From Niebla homalea (taxonomy: Eukaryota > Ascomycota > Lecanoromycetes > Lecanorales > Ramalinaceae), in assembly GCA_019925105.1 (NCBI GenBank), contig JAHGAU010000029.1, forward strand, positions 682,001 through 746,000: a stretch of DNA of 64,000 bases. The letters are read 5' to 3'. Shown piece after piece: positions 11,701 through 20,981 of this stretch. The notes beneath the pieces were generated by a model. It saw nothing but the letters and a program-made list of their open reading frames with translations. It made no database searches and was not told where the DNA came from. The position numbers were made by a program, and so were the translations under genes. Within the stretch, counting starts at the first letter, position 1; each line of letters opens with the position of its first letter.

Positions 11701-12399
11701 TGAGATATAGGCCTGTCATGGGAGTCCGTAGTCCGATCTGCGTAGATGGGGATTTCTGGTCCACTTACACTAGGATAGCTTTTCAACAAATCCTTGACCT
11801 GAGCTGCTGAGAAGTTTCCTTGCTTCCATCGAATAGACAAAGCATCGGCCAAGCTTGGAGGTTCAGCGTACACAGTGTTGTGATCAACGTATGCACCAAT
11901 GCACATGGCGAGGCGGATACTGGTCGCAAAATTCCCGGACAGCTCTTCCTCGTTTTCGGAAAACGCAGTAGCAGCTGCAGCGAGGAACCCTGTGCAGAAA
12001 CCCTGTATGCCATGCTGTTGGAGAGACTGAAGACTATCTTTCTTAATCTCTCATAATACCGTTTTGGTCCGAATGCTGAAGATAAAGGGAAGTTTGCAGG
12101 ATAACCGTCAAGGGCAAAGCCACAACGTTAGGAAGCTCGTCAACATCCCCAGGTAGATCGCCCGACTGAAACCACTTCTGAAGTACTGAAAAGGGTGCAA
12201 CACCGGGTAGCTGGCTCAGACTTGGGTCGGAGGCAGCAAGCTGTTGGTACAGGCTCGACAGCTCATTGACGGTAGCGAGAATGTCTTGGAACAGACCAGT
12301 GTGGCTCGCGAGGACTCGATGGAGTTGAATCGATTCGTCTCTTGATGGGAAACGAGCCTGAGGGCCATAAAGGAGCAACTTACGTGTTAGGATCGTCAT
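5789..12399 (-). CDS. Non-reducing polyketide synthase, SAT-KS-AT-PT-ACP-CMeT, no release domain
   Basis: Iterative type I NR-PKS that would build and C-methylate an aromatic polyketide. Exons: 12399-12060, 12037-11769, 11712-10182 and 10128-5789, about 2159 aa. Domains in order: SAT with GFCTG (Cys ~128) and GRFHS (His ~248); an Asn/Gly-rich linker (~350-398); KS with DTACSSS (Cys ~576), EAHGTGT (His ~711) and KGNIGHTE (His ~750); AT with GHSFG (Ser ~1026); PT with KGHIASNQ (His ~1348) and Asp ~1535; one ACP with LGIDSL (Ser ~1704); C-methyltransferase with EVGGGTGGTT (~1984) and the LFEGWW block. Translation stops about 50 residues after that block, so the TE or reductase usual after CMeT is absent. 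The first junction needs either a 22-nt intron or a 1-nt frameshift. The neighbouring hydrolase may release the product. Product unknown. Confidence 0.9.
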
Positions 12400-13009
12400 T
12401 GTAGATCAACACAAACAAATATAGAACATTTGAGATATCGGATAATAACGACTTGGAATCTTAATGCTGTAGACTCCCCATTGTCAAGCCTTATATTCTC
12501 GGACGTGATACCGTAACTCCATATCGTCATTCCCTTGAACGCATTATGATCACATCGATACCCGATATCGAGAGCACAAGGTCAATGAAAACCATCGGGG
12601 TTAAGCACTAGCTTGAAGTGATCCCACTGGTCACCATTCCTTTGAACGCATTGTAAAGCACATCGGTAACCGGTATCCAGAGTCCGAGTTGCATAAAATC
12701 CGTTGAAGTGTTGAGGGGGTAAGCACAAGCATGAAGGGATTTTGCTTACTATGCAGCACGCAACTGAGTGCAGTATGTCCTTGTCCATCACCGTCGAAGA
12801 GTATATGCCCAAATATGACGCGACCTTTTGACCTTTATTTTGCGGTCAGATGGTTCAGAAGGAACACTAACTCTTGATTTTTTTCTAACACTGATAACAG
12901 GGTTGTGTGCTAAGGGTAATAGACGCTATCAATGCTCATGGTACCCTAAGCTGACGGATAGCTACTTAAGATAGTGCAAGCCATTAGAAGCACATCTAGG
13001 GGCAAAAGC
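12400..13009. promoter_or_regulatory. PKS upstream region
   Basis: Non-coding DNA between the PKS start and the end of the hydrolase gene. It should hold the PKS promoter and the hydrolase 3' UTR. Its main feature is the diverged tandem duplication listed separately. Confidence 0.4.
12524..12740. repeat. Diverged tandem duplication upstream of the PKS
   Basis: Two imperfect copies of a ~100-bp unit, about 12524-12621 and 12630-12740. Shared blocks in the same order include TTGAACGCATT, CACATCG, GGTTAAGCAC / GGGTAAGCAC and TGAAGTGAT / TGAAGGGAT. The copies differ by many substitutions and small gaps. Confidence 0.6.
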
Positions 13010-13822
13010 TCACGTTAACACGCCAGTCTGTCTAGCGAGAGCCAATACTTGGTCGACGACAGCTGTAACATCTGCAGCCTGCAATACCACGCGATGATCT
13101 CCATCCCATTCGACCAAACGAGTCGTGCCGGGCTTGCAATAGTCCGTAAGGAGCCGGCGATGGTTCACAAGACCAGGATCCTTCATCCCATGGACATGCA
13201 GAGTGGGGAGGTGCAGGACGTGATCGGATCCATCTAAGAAGGCGCCAGTAACCAGAGCAAAGGAGCCCGTGGTGATCTCATTTGCATCAGCGAGAGCGAG
13301 GGAGTCGGTCAAATTCATGTCAAGATTGACGAGGGGACCACGGCCAGCCAGAAGGATGGCGAATTTGAAGTGTGTCCCTGCATGCTGATGTTTCCGCTTG
13401 TCGGCACGCAATTGGTTGCGAAGGAGCAGGCTTGCACAGATCTTGGCTCCCTGGCTGAACCCCATGAGAGCGACCCAATCACCGGTGGCGCCTAATGCAT
13501 CGTCTTGCGTCATTGCCTCGTTGATGACCCTGTCTATGTCTTGACAGATGACTTCCGGACCAAGATCAGGCTGGTCCGTCTTCCAGCGGAGCCAACGACG
13601 GAACGGCTGCAGATGTGCATATGTCGGCATGATTCCAGGGTCGGGGGGGGACACATAGGGTGCATCTGGGAAGACCAATCTGAAATAGTCACCAAGGAGG
13701 CGGAATAGGCCGCGGCTTTGCAGGCGAAAAGCCTCTGCATTTGCACCGCCCCCATGAAGGCAAAGGATGCGTGGGAGGTGGAGTTGTCCAAGGGCAACGG
13801 TTGAGGGAGAGGGGCCAGCCAT
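13010..13822 (-). CDS. FSH1-family serine hydrolase (possible trans-acting polyketide hydrolase)
   Basis: Alpha/beta hydrolase of the fungal FSH1 type, 270 aa from the chosen start. Visible features: the RILCLHGGGANAEAFRLQ start typical of the family, nucleophile motif GFSQG (Ser ~123), Asp in HGMKDPG (~215) and His in DGDHRVV (~243), giving a full catalytic triad in the right order. Free-standing FSH1 hydrolases accompany several NR-PKS clusters (for example the CitA type in citrinin biosynthesis) and act on PKS-bound or aldehyde products. Here the adjacent PKS lacks its own release domain, which fits a trans-acting release or editing role; that is inference. The frame is open up to an ATG at 13960, but I prefer 13822 because the 46 extra residues look like leader sequence. 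Confidence 0.82.
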   Translation of the reverse strand: MAGPSPSTVALGQLHLPRILCLHGGGANAEAFRLQSRGLFRLLGDYFRLVFPDAPYVSPPDPGIMPTYAHLQPFRRWLRWKTDQPDLGPEVICQDIDRVINEAMTQDDALGATGDWVALMGFSQGAKICASLLLRNQLRADKRKHQHAGTHFKFAILLAGRGPLVNLDMNLTDSLALADANEITTGSFALVTGAFLDGSDHVLHLPTLHVHGMKDPGLVNHRRLLTDYCKPGTTRLVEWDGDHRVVLQAADVTAVVDQVLALARQTGVLT

Positions 13823-14587
13823 GCTTCGGGCGAATGTTGCAGCGCTCTGTGGAGGAAGAACGTGGATCAGTTGAAGCTGGAGAAGGTAGAAGTCGGATTT
13901 GTGCATATGAGACTGTATTAAGTAAGATGGTGGACACTGAGGTGCATATCTGCAGATCACCTTGACCGCCCCCTGGCTACTCTAGAATACAGTACTTTGA
14001 CCGTATTCCCGTAGCAAGAGATGGATTTGAAGTACAAGACATTGGACGTGGAGGTGACGTCTGCAGATCACCTTGACCGCTCCCTAGCTACTGGAGAATA
14101 GGGTTCTCTGACTGTATTCCCGCAGCAAGCGATGTATCGGGGCACGAGTATACTAGATCCGAGGTCGAGATAAGCTCTGCATTTCACACGATAATGCTCG
14201 TTCTGGCGCGTTGTAAAGTATGTCCCCCACTTGCGTACGGGGTTTGCGGGACTTGAGTTGGGGGGGTGAAGCCATGTAGTGCACAGTAGCTCTGGCGGTG
14301 AGAGGCCGGGAGATAAATAGCTCAAGCTATCTGACGATATTCCTGCGTTCCTAGAACATCTGAGCAATCAACCATCAATGCATATCATGCATGCATCGGT
14401 CAGTATAAGAACGCGCAGACATTTCGCTTCTACAGAGTACCGAGGCTGACACCGCGCGTCATCCCATGTTGACCTCGTAGATTGGATCTGGGTCGGTGAC
14501 TCGTGCTCACACCGGACAATACAAAGAGCCGCTGGACGGTGCAAAATCTCGACAGGAAGACGTACTGAAGCGAAAGCGATTGGCGCA
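13823..14587. promoter_or_regulatory. Divergent promoter region, hydrolase / EthD protein
   Basis: About 765 bp between two divergent start codons. It carries the ~85-bp direct duplication at 13941-14137. Small open frames on the minus strand (14068-14733) lack any recognisable feature and were not called. Confidence 0.5.
13941..14137. repeat. Direct duplication of ~85 bp in the shared promoter
   Basis: Copy 1 about 13941-14026, copy 2 about 14053-14137. Both contain CTGCAGATCACCTTGACCGC, a block CTACT..AGAATA and GTATTCCCG.AGCAAG in the same order and spacing, with scattered substitutions. The two copies start 112 bp apart. Confidence 0.85.
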
Positions 14588-14981
14588 ATGCCCGTCACCT
14601 TCACCGTAGGCATCTGGTCCTCCTCTTCAGATGCCTCACAATGAATGCTGAAAATTACTACAGAATCTTTACGAACGCGATGCCGAGCTGGACGTCGACT
14701 ACTACCTCCAAAAGCACATGCCACTATGCGCAAGGCTCCTGGGCCCCTCGGTCATCGTGTCCTGGACCTTGTGGAAACTTCCCAACGACAGCCCCTTTTC
14801 ATACGAGGGCGCCACCACCTGGGCCGGCCTGGAGGCGCGCGATGCAGCATTGAAGACCATGGAAGGGCTCGAGTGTATCGATGATTTGAAGAATTACGTG
14901 AAAAAGCCGCCCAAGGTGTATCTTCGCCAGGAAGTCGGTTCGGGCCAAGCTGAATCTCTCACCGCCATTGGCAGAGAGTAG
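14588..14981 (+). CDS. Small EthD-domain protein
   Basis: Two exons, 14588-14605 and 14664-14981, joined across a GTAGGC...TACAG intron, give 111 aa. The mature sequence starts MPVTFTNLYERD and has the EthD/dimeric alpha-beta barrel signature DYYLQKHMPL near residue 20, followed by LEARDAALKTMEG, the region that closes the ferredoxin-like fold. No signal peptide. Proteins of this family in fungal gene clusters often catalyse dehydration, decarboxylation or ring-closure steps on polyketides, but others have unrelated roles. Its position, divergent from the hydrolase and beside the PKS, suggests co-regulation with them. The very short first exon is inferred from the need for an MPxT-type start. 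Confidence 0.75.
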
Positions 14982-15235
14982 CAGGAGTGTACTAAGCATG
15001 TGGATGTACCTAAGTAATCATCTTCATGCGCGCATATGCTCGGCACTCGAACCGGGAATGGTAGTGTAGTCTGGATAGTCAATCCCTATCAGCTAGAATG
15101 TGTTGATTGAGGTTTTGTTTGTAGTGAAAATGACTCCCAGATTTGCCTCAGCCGCATATCAAGGCTTCAGCAAATGTTGTTGTTGGTGTGACAAGTAATT
15201 GGAGACGGGTGTCAGCATTGGCGTTTTTTTGGAGT

Positions 15236-15517
15236 GCATTAATGGATTCCGAAATTCTCCGCAATTTCTTGGCATTGAACAATATTTCTCCCCACCAAAA
15301 TTAAGCAACTATTTTCAATCTATTCATAGTACCCTTAGAATGAAATCTAAAATATAAATGCAACCTCCAACCTTATTATTAAAAATGACCGATATAAATA
15401 TGTGTGATAGTATCTAATTTTTCTGGGCTTTACTATGTTATCAAATAAAGGAATACCTATATAGCAGGAAGTTGCAGTGCCAAGGAATTCCAGAGAATTG
15501 CGGAATCCACTAATGCA
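15236..15517. mobile_element. MITE, 282 bp, ~43-bp terminal inverted repeats
   Basis: Left end 15236-15278 and right end 15475-15517 are inverted repeats that share TGCATTA.TGGATTCCG, AATTCTC and CTTGGCA.TG blocks, with about seven mismatches in 43. The interior is AT-rich and non-coding. The likely TSD is TA, as in Tc1/mariner- or pogo-type elements, because TA sits at the same place in both ends; the exact border is uncertain. It lies between the EthD and PEBP genes. Confidence 0.75.
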
Positions 15518-15599
15518 AGAGCTACGGACGTAGAGCTCGTGCTGAGCCTCAAAGGTGAGAGCTGTAAAGGGCTCCTGGCTCTAGCAGTAATTACGATAT

Positions 15600-15830
15600 C
15601 TCCGTTGCGCTGACCAGCTCTTCCGCATACACCTCGTCCACCATACTCCTCGTCCCTATTCCCTGCCTACATACCTTTACCTATATACCAGAGCAGCTAC
15701 CTGCCCATTCCACCTACTCTCTCGTAACAAATATACTGCAGTAACGACACAATACTTCATCTATCCCCTCAAACACTCATACGCCTTGTCATCGTGAACC
15801 TGCTCGTTACACTACTATCGCTCTGCCACT
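15600..15830 (+). promoter_or_regulatory. Pyrimidine-rich leader of the PEBP gene
   Basis: A C/T-rich stretch (repeated ACC, CTCC, CTAC blocks) runs almost to the ATG at 15831. Such CT-rich tracts are common just upstream of transcription starts in filamentous ascomycetes. No TATA element is obvious. Confidence 0.35.
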
Positions 15831-16423
15831 ATGCCGGTCAATGCAATTGTGAAGCGCATTCTCAGCGCGCACGAGACGGATAGCTCTTTGACGCTTGGCC
15901 TCACCGTCAACGGCAAAGCAGTAACGACCAAGCAGTACATCCCAAAGGCTGGTGAGTCTCGCTTACTTGGCCCACTGTCTAGCAATGATGCAGAATCCGG
16001 CCTTAATCTCGTCCAACAGACGCCCAGACCGCTCCCCAAATCTCCTTCGCTGTTCCTAAACCCTCTGCTACCTACATGGTCGTCGCCTTAGACCTAGACG
16101 CTCCTTTCCCCTCTTGGGGTGCTCTCGGCCCCATCCTTCACTGGATCCAGCCAGGCTTCCGGGCCGGTCCGAACAACACTTTGACTTCGAGCCAGCCCTT
16201 CGTGGCCAATTACATCGGTCCGGCCCCTCCTCCCGGCAGTGGGCCCCACCGTTACACCTTCTTCCTCTTCGAGCAGCCCGACAGCTTCGACGGCAAGAGG
16301 TTCGCTCCTGCCGACGGCAAACCCTTGAGCAACTGGAATCGCATGCGCTACGACCTGGACGGCTGGCAGAAGAAGGCCAAGCTTGGTGAGCCTTTGGCCA
16401 TCAACTATTTTGTGAGCAATTAG
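15831..16423 (+). CDS. Phosphatidylethanolamine-binding protein (PEBP) family protein
   Basis: Two exons, 15831-15951 and 16020-16423, joined over a GTGAGT...AACAG intron, give 174 aa, close to the usual PEBP length. The two family blocks are present: DLDAPFPSWGALGPILHWI (ligand-site Asp-Pro region) and GPAPPPGSGPHRYTFFLF (the GxHRY block). There is no signal peptide, so the protein is probably cytosolic. PEBP proteins bind phospholipids or act as protease/kinase inhibitors; several fungal copies lie in or next to secondary-metabolite clusters. Whether it belongs to the PKS group is not shown by the sequence. Start chosen at the first ATG of the exon. Confidence 0.85.
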
Positions 16424-16658
16424 TGAATGGGCTCTTCTCGCCGTGCGGTCTCTGGGCACGCGCATGCTGAACCATAGCGTCATGGATGCTTGGTACATGC
16501 GAAATCCTTTTCCCTTTCGGCAGCAATTGAAGCGTCATTAGATCCGAGCATAATATACCCAAGACCTTCTGAGTATGGGTCCCATTGCGCTTGCTGTTGG
16601 ATGGAGATGTTGGTAACCGATGATTTGATGCCAGCTTCGTTTCCACCCATACCTTGAC
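16424..16658. other. Intergenic
   Basis: PEBP 3' region and presumed upstream region of the small candidate ORF. Overlapping minus-strand frames show no recognisable features. Confidence 0.35.
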
Positions 16659-16913
16659 ATGAAATTCCTATCCACACTGCCATTCTTCGTTGCAATCATA
16701 CAAACCAGCTCGAGTACTGCCCGCCCTTTATTGAGGCCTTCTAATGCACAAACTAGAACCACAAAATTATGTCACGAGTCGTGTCGCCTGCCTGATGATT
16801 TACTCCTCTTCGGGCGTGAATGCTTTGGCGATTCAAGCGCGTCCCGCGAGTTAGCGTGGACAAGTTGCTTGGGAATCCTTGGCATCACCTTTTGCGCGCC
16901 CCCCCTTAAATGA
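16659..16913 (+). CDS. Candidate small secreted cysteine-containing protein
   Basis: Uninterrupted 84-codon frame. The first ~19 residues look like a signal peptide (Lys2, then a hydrophobic LSTLPFFVAII core and a small-residue TSSST cleavage region). The rest has five cysteines (LCHESC, RECFG, SCLG, FC). I do not recognise a family. It ends about 50 bp before the AT-rich repeat block, a location common for effector-like genes in ascomycetes. It may be spurious: it is short, and overlapping minus-strand frames of similar length exist. Confidence 0.3.
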   Translation: MKFLSTLPFFVAIIQTSSSTARPLLRPSNAQTRTTKLCHESCRLPDDLLLFGRECFGDSSASRELAWTSCLGILGITFCAPPLK

Positions 16914-16960
16914 TTCAAACCGATATTATTCATTAACTTTTAAATATTTAGATTATCGAT

Positions 16961-17165
16961 TGTTAGCAGCTAGCGCCATCTCTGCGCCGGGGCTATAGCG
17001 GTGCACTATACTACTGCGCCAAGGTAAGCCTTAGTAAAGGGTCTTACTAACGGCCTTAATATACGTTATTTATAAGTTATAGCTTAACCGGTATAAAGCG
17101 GGGTAATTACTACTTTTATTTTAAGTTAAAGTTATATTTTAATTTTTTCTGAATTTTTTAAGAAT
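16961..17165 (+). repeat. Partial Gypsy-A LTR
   Basis: Starts TGTTAGCAGCTAGCGCC and follows the LTR beginning at 17229 for about 200 bp (TCTGCGCCGG, GTAAGCC, CGGCCTTAATATACGTTAT, AAAGCGGGGTAATTA blocks). It then loses similarity near 17165, so its 3' end is missing. It marks the left border of the repeat block. Confidence 0.75.
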
Positions 17166-17228
17166 TAAAAAAGATGGGAAGGGATAAAAGAGCAAAAGTA
17201 ATAAAATAGTAGGTAATAATAGAGTATA

Positions 17229-17561
17229 TATTAGCAGTTAGCACCATCTCTGCGCCGGCGTTATAATGGTGCGTTATACTGCTACGTTAAGGTAAGCCGT
17301 TAAACCTTGGTAAAAGGCCTTAATAACGGCCTTAATATACGTTATTTATAAGCTATAGCTTAATAGGCGTAAAGCAGGGTAATTATTACTTTTACTTTAA
17401 GTAAAAATTATACCTTAATTCTTTTTAAGTTCCTTAAGACTTAATCTTATTATTAATTTACTTATTAAAATAATACTTAAATATTTAAATTATAACGTTA
17501 TATTTTTTATATTTACCTTTATTAATCCCGTTAACGTATTATTAACGGAGTTAATTTAATA
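17229..17561 (+). repeat. Gypsy-A LTR, plus orientation
   Basis: About 333 bp, from TATTAGCAGTTAGC (mutated TGTTAGCAGC) to GGAGTTAATTTAATA (mutated ...CTAACA). The same LTR occurs inverted at 51970-52294 and 34667-34991. Confidence 0.8.
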
Positions 17562-19389
17562 TTTTAATTCTTCTTCCTTATTAAAGAGAAAACTTAATAT
17601 TACCGTTATAATAAATATTCGATTAACTTAATAAACCTTAAAATAAAAAAGCGATATTTACTTTTTAATTAAGAATTCCTTTATTATAATTAAGTAAATT
17701 AAAGTAATAAAATACTATTATAATATTATAACTTAATAAATTTAACTTTTAAAATTATAATTCAAAGTTAACCGGCTTAAAACCGAAAATTATATTTATT
17801 AAAAGTATACATTTGCCTGCGTTAATATATAATATAAAAGTTTATACTCCGGGACTTTGTTTTACGTTAATTTTATTATTAAACTTTATATTAATAACGT
17901 ACCGCCGATAGCTTTTATTTTATCCCGTAAAAATAAGTCTTTTTATCCGGAAAAACTTAAGTTATATTAAAATAAATCTAAAGATAAATATTAAATATAA
18001 TTTATTAATTTAAAAAAAAAATTTATGCTTTATCTTAAGTATTTCCTTATTAAGAGAAAAAAGGTAATTTTTTATTTAAAATTAATTTTTTATAAAATCT
18101 TTAATTTATTAAATAAAAAAATTAATAAAATAAATTATTAAGAATTTAAGGATAAGCTTTTAAACTTAATAATTAATCCGGAGAACTATTAACTTTCTTA
18201 TTATAAACGGTTTAAGGATATTAAGTAACGCTTTAATTAAAAAATAACGTAATTCCGTAATACTCTAAAGATTATAAAGAAGGACTTGACTTATTATTAT
18301 TATTAAATAAATTTTATATTTATATATTTTTTATAAAGCTTTTATTAAAGCTTAAAACCAAAATCCTTATAATTAATAAGGTATTAAGAACCCAGGACGA
18401 TATCGTAATAATGGCAATTATATAAAAGAATAACTTAAAGCGTATTATTAATAATAATCAAAAAGTTAATAAAGGTAAATTCCTTGAAAATAAGGTATTT
18501 AAACCTAGTTTTAACGGTTTAAAGTTAATATATACTTTTATTAAAATTAATTCTTATAGTTAAAAGCGTAAGGTTATACCTAAAAACTTTAATACCGCCC
18601 TTAAAATAAATAAAAACGTTAAATATTATATATACCACGGAAAAGGCTATTATATATCCGATTCCCTTATTATTTTATAAAATAAGGTCTTAATAATAAG
18701 CGTAAAATCTTATAAAAAGGATAACCTATTAAAAAATAATAAAACTTTAATAACGCTTTAAAGTTAAAATTAATAAAGAAATAATTAAAAATATACCCGG
18801 CTTTTATTATTAAAAGTTAAATAAGTTTTTAAAATAATCCTTAATTATTAAGTATATTAATTAATATTAAAGCTTAAGTAAATTTAATTTTATAAATATA
18901 TACGGTTTAATAAAACTTATAATTAACTCCCGCTATTTTACTATAGGCGGCTTTTCTTAATAATAAGTAAATCTTTTATTATAACGTTTATTTATTATAA
19001 TATTATTTAATTAATAATTAAAAGTAAAAGAAATAATATAAGATATTTTTCTACGTTATTAATTAAAAAGGTTTAAACGTAATCCTTAATTTATTAACTT
19101 TATACGCCCTATAAATAACGATTAATCCGGCGGCGGGTAAATAATGCTTTAAGGTTAATTCTTATAATTTATAGATTAATAACGTTAATAACTTTAATTA
19201 AAATTTAATAGAGATTAATAAAGTCTTTATAATTATTATAATTATTTACGTAAACGTAATAACGGAGTACTTAAAAATACCATAAATCCCTTAAGGTAAT
19301 TTAACGTATATAGGTATTATAAAAAACTTTATTAATTAAAGCGTCCTAAGGGAATTAAATAAGTATATAAATATTTTTTTTTAATAATA
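17229..19389 (+). mobile_element. Gypsy-A retrotransposon, partial plus-strand copy (LTR + gag region)
   Basis: From its LTR this copy stays alignable, by eye, to the reverse complement of the 50.1-52.3 kb segment for over 2 kb. A gag zinc knuckle is readable at about 18616-18663, with its cysteines turned to tyrosines (YYIYHGKGYYIS). It is cut at 19374-19389 by insertion of a minus-strand LINE, whose TSD this is. Past the LINE I could not convincingly find the rest of the element or a second plus-strand LTR, so the copy is probably truncated. Confidence 0.75.
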
Positions 19390-20611
19390 TTGATTGATTG
19401 ATTAATTTATATTACGGATCTGGTTAAGTTAATTCTGGCGTTCCTTAATACGCGGCCTTTTAACCTTATTAATAACTATAAAAACCTGATACTTATAACG
19501 TTAAGGTAAAAACCGGTATTTATTAAGCCTTTACCTTTTATCCTTTAAGGTAAAGGATATTAACGGCCGTTTAAAAAATAATAATCTATTTATATACTTT
19601 TTATATTTTAATTCCTTTAAGAAAATCTATAATATTATAATTATATTTTTATAAAGGTTACTTTTAAATTCATTATTTTTCCGCTCTTTTATATATTTAT
19701 ATTATTTTAATTTTACGTAATACTTTTAAATATCCTTATTAATACTTACGTACTTAATATATATTTTTCTTATATTATTATTACCGTTAATTCCTTTAAG
19801 GATTTTTAATAGGTATCTATTATTATATTTTTATGGTTATAAAAAATACTTTCCGGTTTATATAATTAATATAATTAATTTCCGCTTCTCTTTTTTTTCT
19901 TTAACCGGTAATGGGCCTTCTTTATAAAATTTTTAATAACCTTATTTATTTTTATAATAAAATTAAACTATAATAATAATCCGGTAAATATTATAAACTT
20001 AATAATTACCCGGATATTTTACTTCATAAATAATATTTAATAATAATTATAAATATAACTTTTACGATAAGTCTTAATTTAATTTCCGTAAATAAAAAAT
20101 AAAAAATAAAAACGTATATAATATCTTGCTTTCTTTATTTATATTTATATCCGGTATTTATATAATTTTTAATATATATAATAAATAAAAAATAAATTAA
20201 ACCGTTTTTATTTATCCGGAATTAAATTATTATTATATTATTATTTTTCCTTATAATATTATAATAATAGAAATACTAATTAATAATCTTTTTATTATTA
20301 AAAGTTAAATAATAATAACTTTAAAATATAAAGTCCTTATATTTCCGTTAATACTTAATTTACTTTATTATAATTTATAAAACCATTATTATAGTTTTCA
20401 TTTTTTAAATCCTTTTAATCTCCATTTTTTTTACGTTTAACGGAAATTTATATATATTTAAATTAACCTTTAAAATATTAATAAAATTAACTTCCTTCTT
20501 AATTTATTCCTATTTTATTTTAATAAGAAAGGGGATAAGTATCTTTAATTTATTCTTTTTAACTTAAGGCTTATTAAGATTCTAATAAATCTACCTGTTT
20601 CTTATTATTAT

Positions 20612-20981
20612 TGATTGATTGATTGATTGATTTATACTACGGATCTAGCTAAGCTAATTCCGGCGTTCCCTAACACTCGGCCATTTGGCCTTACTGGTAA
20701 CCGTAAAAAACCCGACATCCATAACGTCAGGAACAAAAACCGGTGTCCACCCAGCCTCCACTCACGTCCCAAGGGCTAAGAGCATCCACGGCCGTCCAGA
20801 GAGTGGGAATCCATTCGTACGCCTTTTCCAAGAAAACCTATAACACCACGACCGAATCCACCTAAGGGTTGCCCCTGGACCTGTTGCTCTTCCGTCACCC
20901 CACGGGTCTGTCCAATGCTAAAATTTCAGAATTCCGATTGCACCACTGAATGTCCTCACCGACACGTGTGCTATTGCCACC
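20612..20981 (-). mobile_element. 5'-truncated LINE fragment, 370 bp, little mutated
   Basis: 3' end of the same LINE family, with TGAT tail. Flanked by perfect 14-bp TSDs TTTCTTATTATTAT at 20598-20611 and 20982-20995. Unlike the surroundings it has near-normal base composition (CCACCCAGCC, CTCACGTCCC, CCCTGGACC), so it is largely spared by RIP. The same segment in LINE copies 1 and 2 is clearly mutated. Confidence 0.88.

Noticed and set aside
14068..14733. Two minus-strand frames (99 and 121 codons) in the hydrolase/EthD interval
   Set aside because: They cover the promoter duplication and the EthD first exon; sequence looks non-coding.
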